64,000 nucleotides of DNA. It comes from Misgurnus anguillicaudatus (Eukaryota > Chordata > Actinopteri > Cypriniformes > Cobitidae). Below, one piece after another: positions 45,526-56,895 of this stretch (its first letter is position 1; every line of letters starts with the position of its first letter). Below the pieces are notes generated by a model. It did no database searches. It was not told the DNA's origin and saw only the letters and a list, made by a program, of their open reading frames with translations. The DNA lies in the NCBI RefSeq assembly GCF_027580225.2, contig NC_073348.2, positions 30,537,001 to 30,601,000 of the forward strand, given 5' to 3'. The position numbers and the translations under genes were made by a program.

Positions 45526-46878
45526 TAGGGCTATCGATAAAATCCATAATAATCAATTGTAAAAATAGTTTTCAACGAATTTCATTATTGAGTAGCTGCT
45601 CTGTGACGTCACATGCTCACGCAACACCATCGTAGGGACAGCGAACAAGCATCCGCTTTATACCGTGCGAGCTGTATGTTAATAAAGTAAGGTGCCTTTT
45701 CTTCATACAACGCAACCTGCGCACTTATAAAATCAGGTTCTGCTTCTTCTTACAGCACGACCACCAGCTTCTTTCTCACCAGCACATCTCTAAAGATTAC
45801 AACTCAATACATTTATATTTTGATATTTGGGGCCAGATTTACTTACAGCTTGCGTCATCGCAAACCATTATTTTGGCGTTAAATAACGACTGTAGGTATT
45901 TACTAAAGATGCGCAGTAGATAATTAATGGTCTAGTAATTTTTGCGACTGATCTTATTACATATGCATTTCTAGGAGTTACCCTTTCAGATGCAAAATTT
46001 ATGGAAGGAGAGCATTTAAATGATTAACGCAAAGCGATTTACTACTTGCACGTGTAATATTAGTGGTATTTGCGCCATTATTTAACGTCGAAAAAAGCAT
46101 GTCTTAAATCATTTTGCTCCTGAACGGCTGCAAGAGTAGCTGATAATAAGAGGCTTGGCAGAGACGGTACAAGGCAGAAGATTTTTTTTACACGTAAGAG
46201 TTTATTTGTAATGCCAGAGGAACATATTCAAAAATACTGTTTGCCAAGCAAAGTGATTTTTGCTGGATGAAATAAAAGAGATACCAGACAGCAGACCACT
46301 CTGGGCCGGATTCGCACTGTAACCGCGCCAAAGTCAGCAGCTCTGGTGCAGATCTGGCCCGGAGTTGTCTGTTGTCTGGGGAGAGGTCACACAATAGCAA
46401 TTGTTTTAAAACTTATTGTAAACCTTCACTTTCAGTGTACTATGGCTTTGTTTGCTGGGATGTCCGTGGTGCTGAACTCAAGCGCATCAGGCGTCAGTAG
46501 GTCACCAACAACTCATTATCTCTGCTTATTTGCCAAACTGAATTTGAGCTGCTCGTAGAAGATTGCGTTAGTCATTTAATTATTTAATTTGCACCTTTTT
46601 AGTAAATAACACACAGATATAAACACTCCCATCTGCGCTTTTTCGGAATTGCGCTTTCAGGCTAATTTGCCCCATTTAGTAAATCTGGCCCTTAGATATT
46701 TAACCTTTTACAATTTAAAAGCTGCACTAAAGTTTTTATTTAGGGCTTAAAATATTAAATAAAAAGATATTAGTAATATTCAAAGTGAATACCCCAAAGT
46801 ATCTGATTAGCCGATTATTCTGAAAAAATAATCATCAATATAAATGATAATGTATAATAATCATTAGTTGCGAACCCA
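45526..46878. mobile_element. hAT element with a nested MITE
   Basis: The 8-bp duplication gaatactg lies at 45518-45525 and 46879-46886. Ends tagggctatcgataaaatc and the inverted attagttgcgaaccca are degenerate. Near the left end it holds a CpG-containing stretch with gtgacgtcac. A second element is inserted at 45829-46694. Confidence 0.8.
45829..46694. mobile_element. MITE, ends ggggccagatttact, nested in hAT
   Basis: ggggccagatttacttacag and inverted agtaaatctggccctta; the 7-bp word gatattt flanks both ends (45822-45828, 46695-46701). A partial copy lies at 13884. Confidence 0.8.
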
Positions 46879-46886
46879 GAATACTG

Positions 46887-47935
46887 TAAACTTTACTAAA
46901 AAGTTAATGAATGCAGGTAAGGTAAAAAAAAATGTCCTATTTGTGCCAAGCTAGAAAAGTACGTTTTCTTTTGCTTTTCAGAAATTTGACCTTGAAATTA
47001 AGCTTCGAAATTAACATTTAGCAGCACTTTAGGAGGTTATCTGCCACTTAAGCCACAAGGTTGTTTTGTAAGTGTTTGCAGAGGGCCGTTGCTTTCTTCC
47101 AAGTTTCTAAAAGATAAACACACCTTATGTTCACACTTACACACACATTAACAACATTAGAGAACTTGCGATTGCTAAAAGTTGGCACAAGGCCGATCAC
47201 TCTGCATGCAAACAACATCTTGCATTTACATTAAAACATTACAGCTCTTGCAGGAAGGTTAGGTTATTTGCAGTCCAAATCTACACTTTGATGCAAGGGC
47301 AGTTTAAATTATAGTTTTATTATAATATTTTATACAGTAAAGGTTTCAAACTAAACTGCTTCACTAATCTGAGATGCTGAGACATATCAGTATGGTCTAC
47401 CCCTCAACATATGTCAAAATTCAGACATTGTAAATGTGAATGTCAATTTAAAGCTTGGTTTATATAAGTTATTCAATCCTGGCTTCTCTCATGAGATATC
47501 AATAACAAACCCCATAGATAAAAACTCTTGAATTGTGTAGATGACACCAAGTCTGGTTAAGCATTTTCGTCAGTTCTTTGACGGTTATCAGTTGTGTCTT
47601 TGGACCAGACCGTTTCTTTATCCTTCAGCTCTCTCTTATGTGAGCAGTCAGAACAGGTGTTTCTTTTCTCTGCCCATTATCAGCCTCCACACAGACAGAT
47701 GTGAGACTGCCGAGAATAAGTAGGGAATATCTTCACCTTGTACAAAGCTTTAAGCAGGCTGTCATTTAACTTGCCTTCTGCTTTGTTGAGTGACTGCAAG
47801 GTCAGCTTCTCCCCTCATACAGGTTGAAATTACACCGCTCAGAAAACACACATTTGAGCTTGGACACTCAAATACAACATAAACACCGTGAAAGGTTTAA
47901 ATGGGTGTAAAGTAGTAGTAGAGTAATACACTGTA
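46887..47935. other. Intergenic, nothing assigned
   Basis: No exon or repeat end recognised. The open frame at 47541-47723 has no domain or splice context. Confidence 0.35.
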
Positions 47936-48213
47936 AAACCTAAAAGTTAAATCAACTCAAACCATTTAAGGAAACCGGTTGCATTAAACCATTTAAGTTT
48001 TAAAACACATACATTTGAGTACTGTGAATTTAAACAAATTAAGTAATTTGCAGTTATGCACATATATATTTAAGTTCACACTACTTAAATATAAGTGCAT
48101 AATTGCACATGACACAAGTTCACAGTACTTAAATGTATGTGTTTTAAAACTTAAATGGTTTAAGGCAACCGGTTTCCTTAAATGGTTTGAGTTAAGTTGA
48201 CTGTTAGGTTTAG
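47936..48213. mobile_element. Hairpin MITE, ends acctaaaagttaaatcaac
   Basis: The left half (acctaaaagttaaatcaact, accatttaaggaaaccggtt, aaaacacatacatttgagta) is mirrored almost perfectly in the right half, folding into one long hairpin. Confidence 0.8.
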
Positions 48214-48734
48214 GTTATAAATTTACTTCGGCATTCCTGTTAAACATAGTAGATCTAGTGCTGTTTTCATACATAAAGCCTTAAAGAGCTACCAAAGACG
48301 AGAATAACCAATGTCCAAGGGATATGCTCATTAACATCTTAAACCGAAGTAAAAGAAAATGTACTAACTTTTTTATACTTTACACTGTAGCATTAGACGA
48401 CAGGCATTTTTTTCTCGCATACATTCAGATATTACAATAAAAAAAAAACAACATAACACAAATAATAATACTATTAATAACAATAACAAGCTACGATAGT
48501 ACATACCGGCAAACGGAAGCGATCAACCCAGTTTTCCAGTTTGGTCACGTGACGTTCCACATATACTGTATTATAAGGGGCTGTTAACACGACAATGTTT
48601 TTGACCCAAAACTGGAATGTTTTTATGCTTTTTGCATGTTTCTTAACATGACAGGGGCATTTTGGGGTCCTAAAATTGTAAACTTTTGGAGATGGGTTTC
48701 AAAGTGCAAGTATTTGAAAATGACACTCCGTGAT

Positions 48735-48975
48735 GTAAAATTACAGAAAACATTTGTGTATTACGGAAAATTTCTGTAATTTATTGTGCCCGTTATTTTA
48801 CAGTATTTTTCCGGCATCCCAGCTGCCAGAATTTCACTATTTTTTACAGATTTTTTAAATGTAAAATTACAGAAAAAAATATTTTGTATTACGGAAAATT
48901 TCTGTAATTTATTGTGCCCGTTATTTTATTATAATTTATCTGTTTTTACGGATTTTTTTACAGTGATATGAAAAC
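48735..48975. repeat. Direct duplication of ~126 bp
   Basis: gtaaaattacagaaaa, attacggaaaatttctgtaa and tttattgtgcccgttatttt recur in the same order at 48735 and 48861. The surrounding sequence (about 48575-49000) looks like a MITE with aacgcgat/acacgacaatg ends. Confidence 0.8.
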
Positions 48976-49064
48976 GCGATTCTGTGATTAAGGTGATGTC
49001 ATGCGCGCGTGTTAATTCAATCGGCATGTGCAGCCTATAAGACTGCTTGTGCTGATACTCACTG

Positions 49065-49270
49065 CGTCCGAAACCATCTACTTCCATTCTAAAAGAAGTA
49101 GGCAAGTAGTATGTCCGAATTCAAAGAATTACAAGAAAAACAGTAGGCGAAGAATACCCAGATGACCTAATACTTCCGGCAAGATTTTGGAGTGTGCATT
49201 CAATGAACACTTTCCTATCCCGTGAGCCCCCGTGAGAGGAGTCACCCAGGCGTTGTCATATTCAGAAACT
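49065..49270. repeat. MITE-like gcgtccgaaaccatctact repeat
   Basis: ctgcgtccgaaaccatctac and following agtaggcaagtagtatgtcc resemble common fish MITE ends. A matching right end was not found. Confidence 0.4.
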
Positions 49271-49511
49271 TTGGAAAGAGGTAACGTGGCTAATAGAGCA
49301 AATATATATAGGGAACAGCTGTTCCTTGTGATTAAATTTGCTTGTTTAATTGCATCCAAGTTAACGGCTCACCTGTTGTTACTGTATGATGATATTTTTA
49401 ATGAAAAAATATTTCTGCTCTATAATTTCATCTGAAGTGCAAAGTATGTCACTGATCATAATGTAAATTTAAAAAAAGATCACATTTCTGTGAATCATAC
49501 TTAACTTTTAA

Positions 49512-50272
49512 CAGTGTTTCCCACAGGATTTTGAGGAGACTGTGGTGGTGATGACATCACCCGCTAATTAGCATATATGTGACGTCATCATGTTGTGTTT
49601 GCGTTTGATCTAGGCTGCGTCCAAAAACTCTAAATTGCTGCCTTCTGAGGCAGCTTTCCAAGGCAGGAAGGCATCAAGGCATGTCCGAATTCAATGTTAG
49701 GCTTACTTCCTGTCTCCTGAGATACCTATGAGTGGACGTACATTAAGAATGTGATTGGTCGAGCCCGGTCGAGTTCGAAAAAATAAAATGGCGGCCAAGG
49801 ACGCGACTGGACCACCAATTTAGTGTAAATAAAGGTAGATTTTCACTTTTTACACATTTTAATTGCTTTTCTAGCGAGAAATTAGTATTGTAGTTTTCAA
49901 ATATGTGATTAGTTATCACAAAGGCGCTCTCTGTTTAAATTTCAAACACGCTGCCTTAGAAGTGTGTCCGAAAGTCTTTCTCTGAGCTGCCTTCATACCT
50001 CCGAAGTCATTTCCTCATGAGGCAGCGAGGCAACGAGTCACTGCCTTGAGTTTTCGGACGCAGCGCTAGTGTTGGCACCTGAAATATGTTTCACTTTGAT
50101 CTGTATCTGTATTTGATCTGTATTATATATCAAATTATATTTTGAGCCGAATTAAGCTGTTTTAAATGGTGAAATAAAAATGTAAATGGGAATCATGAAA
50201 ATTCTATTTGTGGGGGCCAGTGTTGATTCTGTGGTGGGCCACCACAAATAAATCAATGTATAGGAAACACTG
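49512..50272. mobile_element. hAT-like element, ends cagtgtttccca
   Basis: cagtgtttcccacaggattt and the inverted tgtataggaaacactg, flanked by cttttaa (49505-49511, 50273-50279). Interior tggtggtgatgacatcaccc and tggtgggccaccacaaat. It is split by a PIF-like MITE. Confidence 0.8.
49613..50067. mobile_element. PIF/Harbinger-like MITE nested in hAT
   Basis: ggctgcgtccaaaaactc and inverted gagttttcggacgcagcg, with CTA on both outer sides. The interior has repeated gctgccttc/gaggcagc words. Confidence 0.75.
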
Positions 50273-50279
50273 CTTTTAA

Positions 50280-52834
50280 TATCCTAACGGCCATCTTAAT
50301 TCATGGTAATGAAATAATTTATCTTTGTAAAGAGATGTTTTGTTATGCGTCACTACATCAACTGCATTTAAGCTCATTGTCATTGTTGAAGACATTGATC
50401 ATCAATTAACTTTAAAAGTTTAAAAGTTTCATTCATTAAATATAATTACAAGTGAAACATTTTGCTCTCATATGTGTATGTTTTAGGTATTTTCATTTTT
50501 AAATGGCACATCACTCATTCTGACTACATTCATTGTAATCCTTCATTCACTTTGAAAAGCCGCTAAGCTCTGATGAGGGCACCTCAACTGTGATACTCTT
50601 AAATTCTGCACCAGTCTTCATGAAACAGTCCCTTAAAAACAGCTCTGGGATATTGATCCTGTCATCAGATCATGTGGGGACTTGATAATTGACGTCATGC
50701 TGCGGTCTCGCCACTTTCACCTTCCATTTCGGATCCGGCGAGGAGCGTTTAACAACAGTAATCAAGGTTTCCCGGGCAGCGGCAGAGCATGACAAAGGTC
50801 CTTGCTCATATTGTTTTCTCTCTTCATAGCTTGTGTTGCCATGTCTGTACTTTATAAGCAACATTGGCTTGTTTAACTTTGTTCACTTACAATATGGATG
50901 GTCAAGAGACCACCTATCCCCACCTATTGTTGGCATTCAACGGCATTATTTTATTATTAACTAATATGTATTTTCACTTTCCTAATAACGAGATGACTTT
51001 CTTTTAGGGTACTGATATAGATCAGCAAGTTCTGGCAACACTGCCTACAACTTTTTTCTCTCAACCAGATTAGGGATCCATTACTGAATCATGTTGGACC
51101 CGAGCACACAGTCCCAGCTTCCAGCTCATCTCACAGGGCTAGCGCAGCATCCATCATCACACCAGTTCGCATCCCCTGATAACAGCACATAAAGCTCACA
51201 TCTGTCTTAATTGAACATTAACGAGAGATTACTTGCAACGCTAAACCTTTGGTTCTGTAAGACAACAACTGATACAAAGAAAACAAACGGGTTGATGGAG
51301 GAATAATTGGATGTCACGTTTTATCCCACTCTTCTCACTAAGCTCTCCGGAGAAAAGAAATATCATGGGCACTAATATCTGTACACCACAAACACAGGCA
51401 GTGATAAGGACACTGAACTTGAAAAAGGCGTAACGTGTCAGGCCTAAATTGGATAATAGGGCTGAATGACTCAAGAATAGTTTTAGAAAAAACTTCTTTT
51501 TAAAACTCTAGGGATGCTCCCAGAGCCACAGTGACTGGTGTTTTGTTAAAAACAGGATACTCATATCAAATAATATTTTATTTACATTGTGATATTAATT
51601 ACATGTACCGCATATCTACAGCTTTAATATCTATTTATTGATATTTATGAAATGGAAAAAATTAATGTGTAGTGTACTATACTGGTAGTAATGCAAAATC
51701 TAATTTTGCATCCTAAATATATGATCTAATAAGAGGCATATAGTGGTTAATCCTGATTAAAAATGACGAAATCCTGCCCTCATGTGGACAAAGCGTGATT
51801 TTGCTTATTATTTGAAGAAATCAAGACCTAAATTACTTTTAGTAGATGTGTAATAATACTTATATTAATAATAATAATAATAATAATACTATCAATAATT
51901 TACCTATATCTTCAGTACTACTCGGTGATGTTGTCATTTTAACTCATACTGACTGAACACGTGTTTAAAACACACAAATGCAAAGTCATCATAGCAAACT
52001 GCTATAGATAGAAACCTATAAAAACAACCACAACTATGCATACTGCTGTTATAATATGAATTATATGAATTTCTCAGTCTGTGAGAACTTACAGTTGTGT
52101 GTATGTAAGCCTATTTTGGTTTGTTAAGATGCTTGAAATTCAAAAAAAAAAAAAAAAAAACTATGCACACTGCTGACATAAGGCACGACCACAAAATAAA
52201 AACATTTCAAGATCTTAGATTTACAAATAAAAATACGAGTTCAACACGTGCATGATCTTTAACAATATATATCTGGTTTGTTTTCTCTGTGTAAACTTTT
52301 GTCCCTGTCAAACACTGTCGAAGCAACCACACGCGTTTAATTGCGCCTGCGCGAGTAACTGTTACTGTTATGTACATAACTTACCTGAGACAACCGAATA
52401 TTCCCGTTGCAGTACAGTCGGACGCTGTTATACTGTTTGTTTTGTTGCTATTTGTACTTTTTTTACTTATGTATGCAAACATTTTTGACAAATTTGATTT
52501 AGCTCAATTCTCTTCAAGTTTACACCTGTACGAACTAACTGACAAAAGATTTCATCTTATTGGCTGGATTGTGTAACTTCTCTTTGACGATTGGCTAGTT
52601 TTCACGTCGATCAATAGGCTAATTTAAGTTTAGTAGGCGGTTCTTGTGAAGAATAAATGGTGACGTATTCAAAACGCAGAACCCATGCTTGCAGTTTAAT
52701 ACAGCTCAGACATTAATTTGTGCAAATTAAAATTATTCTGACTTTAAACCCAAGTGGTCATAATGCGGCCAGTGGACAATTTTGCTTATTGTAGCAACTA
52801 TTTAGGTAGAAATGACGTCACAAGTTGGGACATC
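50280..52834. other. Intergenic, nothing firmly assigned
   Basis: Contains an (ATA)n run at about 51868-51900 and a long A-run at about 52142. The segment 50640-50870 is GC-richer and open on the minus strand for 64 codons, but I recognise no protein and no clean splice sites. Confidence 0.35.
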
Positions 52835-52838
52835 TTAA

Positions 52839-53265
52839 AGGGGGCATTTCACAAGACTTTTTAAAGATGCAAAATATATGTGTATGTGTGTGAAGTTTTG
52901 GCTCAAAATACCATGTAGAAAATGTATTATAGCATGTTAAATTTTTTTTTTTTTTTTAAATCTGCCTTTGTAGGTGTGAGCAAATATGTGCCATTTTGGG
53001 GTGTGTCCTTTTAAATGCAAATGAGCTGATCTCTGCACTAAATGGCAGTGCCTTGCTTTGATTAAGGGGCGGATTATCCCCGTCTGACATCACAAGGGGA
53101 GCTAAATTTCAATTACCTATTTTTTCACATGCTTGCAGAGAATGGTTTACCCAAACTAAGTTAATGGGTTGTTCTTTTCCACATATTCTAGGTTGATAGA
53201 AGCACTGGGGACCTAATTATAGCACTTAAACATGGAAAAAGTCAGATTTTCATAATATGTCTCCT
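52839..53265. mobile_element. TTAA MITE, ends agggggcatttc / gtctcct
   Basis: TTAA at 52835-52838 and 53266-53269; agggggcatttcacaagact and inverted cataatatgtctcct. Reverse-orientation relative at 32341-32759, and a fragment of its right end at about 53943-53985. Confidence 0.85.
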
Positions 53266-53306
53266 TTAAAAAGTCACTTATACATGTTTTATATACATGA
53301 TTCATT

Positions 53307-53360
53307 ACATTTAGGCATTTGGCAGACCGTTTTATTCAAAGCTTCTTACAGTGCATTCGA
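53307..53360 (+). repeat. Dispersed SINE/LINE-tail-like core
   Basis: catttaggcatttggcagac and caaagcttcttacagtgcat; degenerate relative of the core at 40939. Confidence 0.5.
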
Positions 53361-54408
53361 GATTTTTTTTTTTTTTCATCACTGTATCTCTCTCCAATGA
53401 CTGCTAGCATTATAGTGTTAAGAGGAATTTGGGAAATAACTTTTTCTCTCAGACATCATTTATCTGCAAATAATTTACTATTTGTTGTACTGTCACCTCT
53501 GAAAAGACCATTACAGAATCCTCTGGGCAGATCTGTGTATCAGTACTCCATCATACTAATTGAGTTTCTCCTGGCTTTTAGCAGGCTCATTAACTCACTC
53601 AACTCTTATCACAGGCCAAACTGACTTGGATCACGAAAGATGATATTAATGTTGTGTTACTAGAGTGACCTTTTTCTGTTGGTGCTACACTAAATACCAT
53701 GTCCTTAACTACTACAAATGGGAGAGTCAAATTGCTATCATGTCATAGAAATCACATACCGCTCATGGGTGATTGTATAATTGCAGGTAGCCTATTGGTG
53801 TCATTATTTTTTCAACATTTTCAAATGGTTTTTAATGAAAAGCTTAAATTCATTAATTAAATTCTGTTACTTGACTGTTACTGACCAACTCTGTTACCAA
53901 GATTGAGTAATTTTGTGTTGGTGGTATGTATACAGTATATTGTTTTAAATGGGACATATCAAATCTGACTTTTTCCATGTTTAAAGGACAAGTTCGGTAT
54001 TTTACACTCAAAGCCCTGTTTTCAGATTGTTTATGGTGAAATAGAATGGTTTTGACTGAAATTTGGACATATGATGCTGGCCCGAGAATTTTCGGATGTT
54101 TGATGTTTTACCCCCCACCTCTACAATGGCTGCATAGGTGCACTGGAACAATCCTCCCTAAAATGCATGAAACTTTCGTTTACAAAGACGTGAAACTTAC
54201 TGAGTGGTCAGGGGTGTTCACTGATATGCTCACACAAAAATAACTGCAAAAAAATGCGTTCCGACAGGTGTTTTAAAATGTATATTTTACTAATTGTAAA
54301 CTGACTAATTCGGACAACAAAAATTGTCCAAAAAAGAAATAACAAAAAAGACAACAAAAAATCATGATTTTCAACTATATAAGGCCCTTTTCATGGACAA
54401 TATTATAT
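53361..54408. other. Intergenic with MITE fragments
   Basis: At 53943-54000 a TTAA-MITE end runs directly into another TTAA-type start (ttaaaggacaagttcggtat). No exon recognised. Confidence 0.4.
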
Positions 54409-54646
54409 TCACTCTAAAATAATAAATAAATAGTGCTAAATAGCCCTTAAAGTCCGTAATGATAGGGGAACCATTTCTAGCGCCATATAGCACCTATAAA
54501 GCACCTATGAAGAACCAAATATGGTTCTATATAGCACAATATGGTTCTACACAGGTGCTACGTGGCACCCAAAATGGTTCCCTATATGATTATGAGCCAG
54601 TGAAGCACTTTAAGTGCTATTTAGCACCGTTTGTTTTTAGAGTGTT
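54409..54646. mobile_element. MITE, ends cactctaaaa
   Basis: cactctaaaataataaata with agtgctaaatagccctta at the left, and inverted agtgctatttagcaccg with tttttagagtg at the right. Inner ggttctatatagcac and ggtgctacgtggcacc words pair. Confidence 0.75.
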
Positions 54647-55760
54647 GATATGGCCAGTGACATCTTATGATCCATGCCAATGAGTACAAACTTTTAAAAT
54701 AATAAAAAAATATAACCATTTGAAAAAAAGATGGAAAAATATTGACTTTAGACATCAGTACCAGTACCTGCAATTATATACTCACCCATATGTATACAGG
54801 TCTTTTATATCAGAATAGTTGTGTGTTTATCTGAATGTTACCTACTTGAAATTGTTTATAAAATTCAAATAACCAACATCTAATTTTCTCTTGTCCAACA
54901 AAACCCACAAAGTTTTGCCTTTTTCCTTCCTCAGGTTTCTGTCTGTGTGGCCATACTGTGAGAATAAAAGGTCTTTGAGATCAAACATTGGTGCTGAGCA
55001 AATGGATCTCACACAGAGAGGGCAGCAGATGGACTGAGCATCCGGACACAGTATAGCACCTCTCCAAACAGACTTTCAATGAGCCACAGCGAAAACTGAA
55101 AGAGGTCGACAGTAGTAAATGATTGTTTAAAAAAATAAAAATTCAAATTCGGTTGCTGGAATGCATCACAAACCAACACAGTATATGTCATTTTCGTTTA
55201 GGTGCTGTCGATATATCAGATATTTTTAGTGCTTTGATTGAGGAGCGCTGATATAGGATCACTGTACTGTGTAATGTGGAAATAAATGAAGCCAATATCA
55301 GATACAAACAATTTTTTTTTTTTTTAAAAGATGATTATGCTAGTATTCACCCAGAATAGATAATTAGAATGAAAAAAATAAAAAATAAATAGAGATATGT
55401 AATATGCTTAAGTTATACAGTATGGAAACTCTATTTTGGAGGCTTTTTGAAAGGTTATATTATAATGCAGATTTCTGCTTTTTGTATTCCTAAGGTGTGT
55501 CAGACACCCATAGGGATTTATTTAAGTCTAGGCTTTAATTTTAATTCTAGACTGAAAGAAAATGATTTTAAAGAGTAAACTAATCGCTATCTTCATCATT
55601 ATTCATCTCATAGATTTAGCTGTTCTACAAGGCCTTTAGTTTCCTACAGGACCAGTCCACTGGTTGGTGCTTTAGGCAAAACAACATGTTGTAGTCTCCT
55701 GCAACTCATGGTACCCATGGTGGTTTGGCTCTGTAAAGAAACAGAGAGTTCTGTTAGGGG
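54647..55760. other. Downstream flank of panx3, nothing assigned
   Basis: AT-rich; no exon or repeat end recognised. Confidence 0.35.
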
Positions 55761-55768
55761 CATAAGTC

Positions 55769-55792
55769 TTTATTTATTATTTATTTATTCAT
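55769..55792 (-). terminator. Candidate panx3 polyadenylation signals
   Basis: On the minus strand AATAAATAAATAATAAATAA contains several overlapping AATAAA words, 270-295 bases after the stop codon. This implies a 3' UTR of about 0.3 kb. Confidence 0.5.
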
Positions 55793-56063
55793 CTGGTTAA
55801 CAACCTAAAGGTAAATAAAGTGCTGAAATATATCAAAACCTAAAATTTTGTCTGTAAAACTATTCAAATTATAGCCTCCTTTATAACTAGTTAGATTGTC
55901 TAATATGTACAACTTTAAAAGGTTGGTATGCACCATATTATCTAAAATTTGTATATCTTCGAGAAATGTCATGTTTTTTTTTATCCTGATAATAAAATGA
56001 TATTCACATACACACTAAATACATAAAAGGTTGCATCACATGCAATGGTCAACATTGAGCACA

Positions 56064-56895
56064 TCAAGCTAATCTGATGATTTTCTGAACATCCCATATA
56101 ATAGCCACGAAAACACCAACAAGCAAGATGCGTTTGAGCACATATATCAGAGTGACTGTACCGAGCGTCATGTCTTCCTCCACAAGGGGGTGCTGCTGTG
56201 GGCAGTGCACTACTTTCCCTCTGGCTGCTCCCAACGCAGTCATGAGGTCTACAAGATTAAGCTTGCCCTCCTCTCTGGCCTCCCTAATCTCCTCCTCGAG
56301 CTCTTCCACAGCCTCCGCCGCCTCTTCAGCCTGCTCCTCCGTCATCAAGCGCTTTCCGGCCTTCACTCGAGGAGGCGCGAGGGAACAGACGGCCCTCAGG
56401 CGCCCGTACGAACGCAGTTGTGCTACGTTGGCGCGTAGGAAGAGCAGCAGCACGTTCAGGTCATTAAGCGGGCAGCCCAGTTTCTGCCCGCTGATGAGGC
56501 CTAACGCAGGCAGCACCTCGTAAAGAGAGAGGAAGGTCGTGTCCCAACAGAACAATCGCAGTAGGCTAAAGAGAACAATAGGGCCCAGCAGCACATAGAC
56601 GGCACCGTTAGCCACGCTAATGACCTGGAACACAAGCAGGCCAGTCATTTTACACTGAACGAGCTCAGGCACCCAGGGCTGGTCACGCAGGAGCCCGGTG
56701 CGTACGTAACAGCTGAATTCATCTTGCAGGAACGCGGAGAGGTGGAAGTAGACCAAGTACAGGCACGATGCAGACATGAAGGTCAGCAGAAGGAAACTTC
56801 GCAAGAAAAGCATGCTGACCAGGAAATAGGAGCCGTGCTTGCACTGCATGTATCTCTCCAGCAGGGGGTACTCAAAGTATCGCATGCGTTTGGCT
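56064..56895 (-). CDS. panx3: panx3 exon 4 (TM3, TM4, C-terminus)
   Basis: Acceptor gtctctttag; phase 2 entry gives R-A-K-R before MRYFEYPLLERY. It holds the second extracellular loop (EFSCY ... VQCKM), TM4 (LLVFQVISVANGAVYVLL), an EE-rich helix and the C-terminal VTLIYVLKRILLVGVFVAII segment before TGA. Confidence 0.95.
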
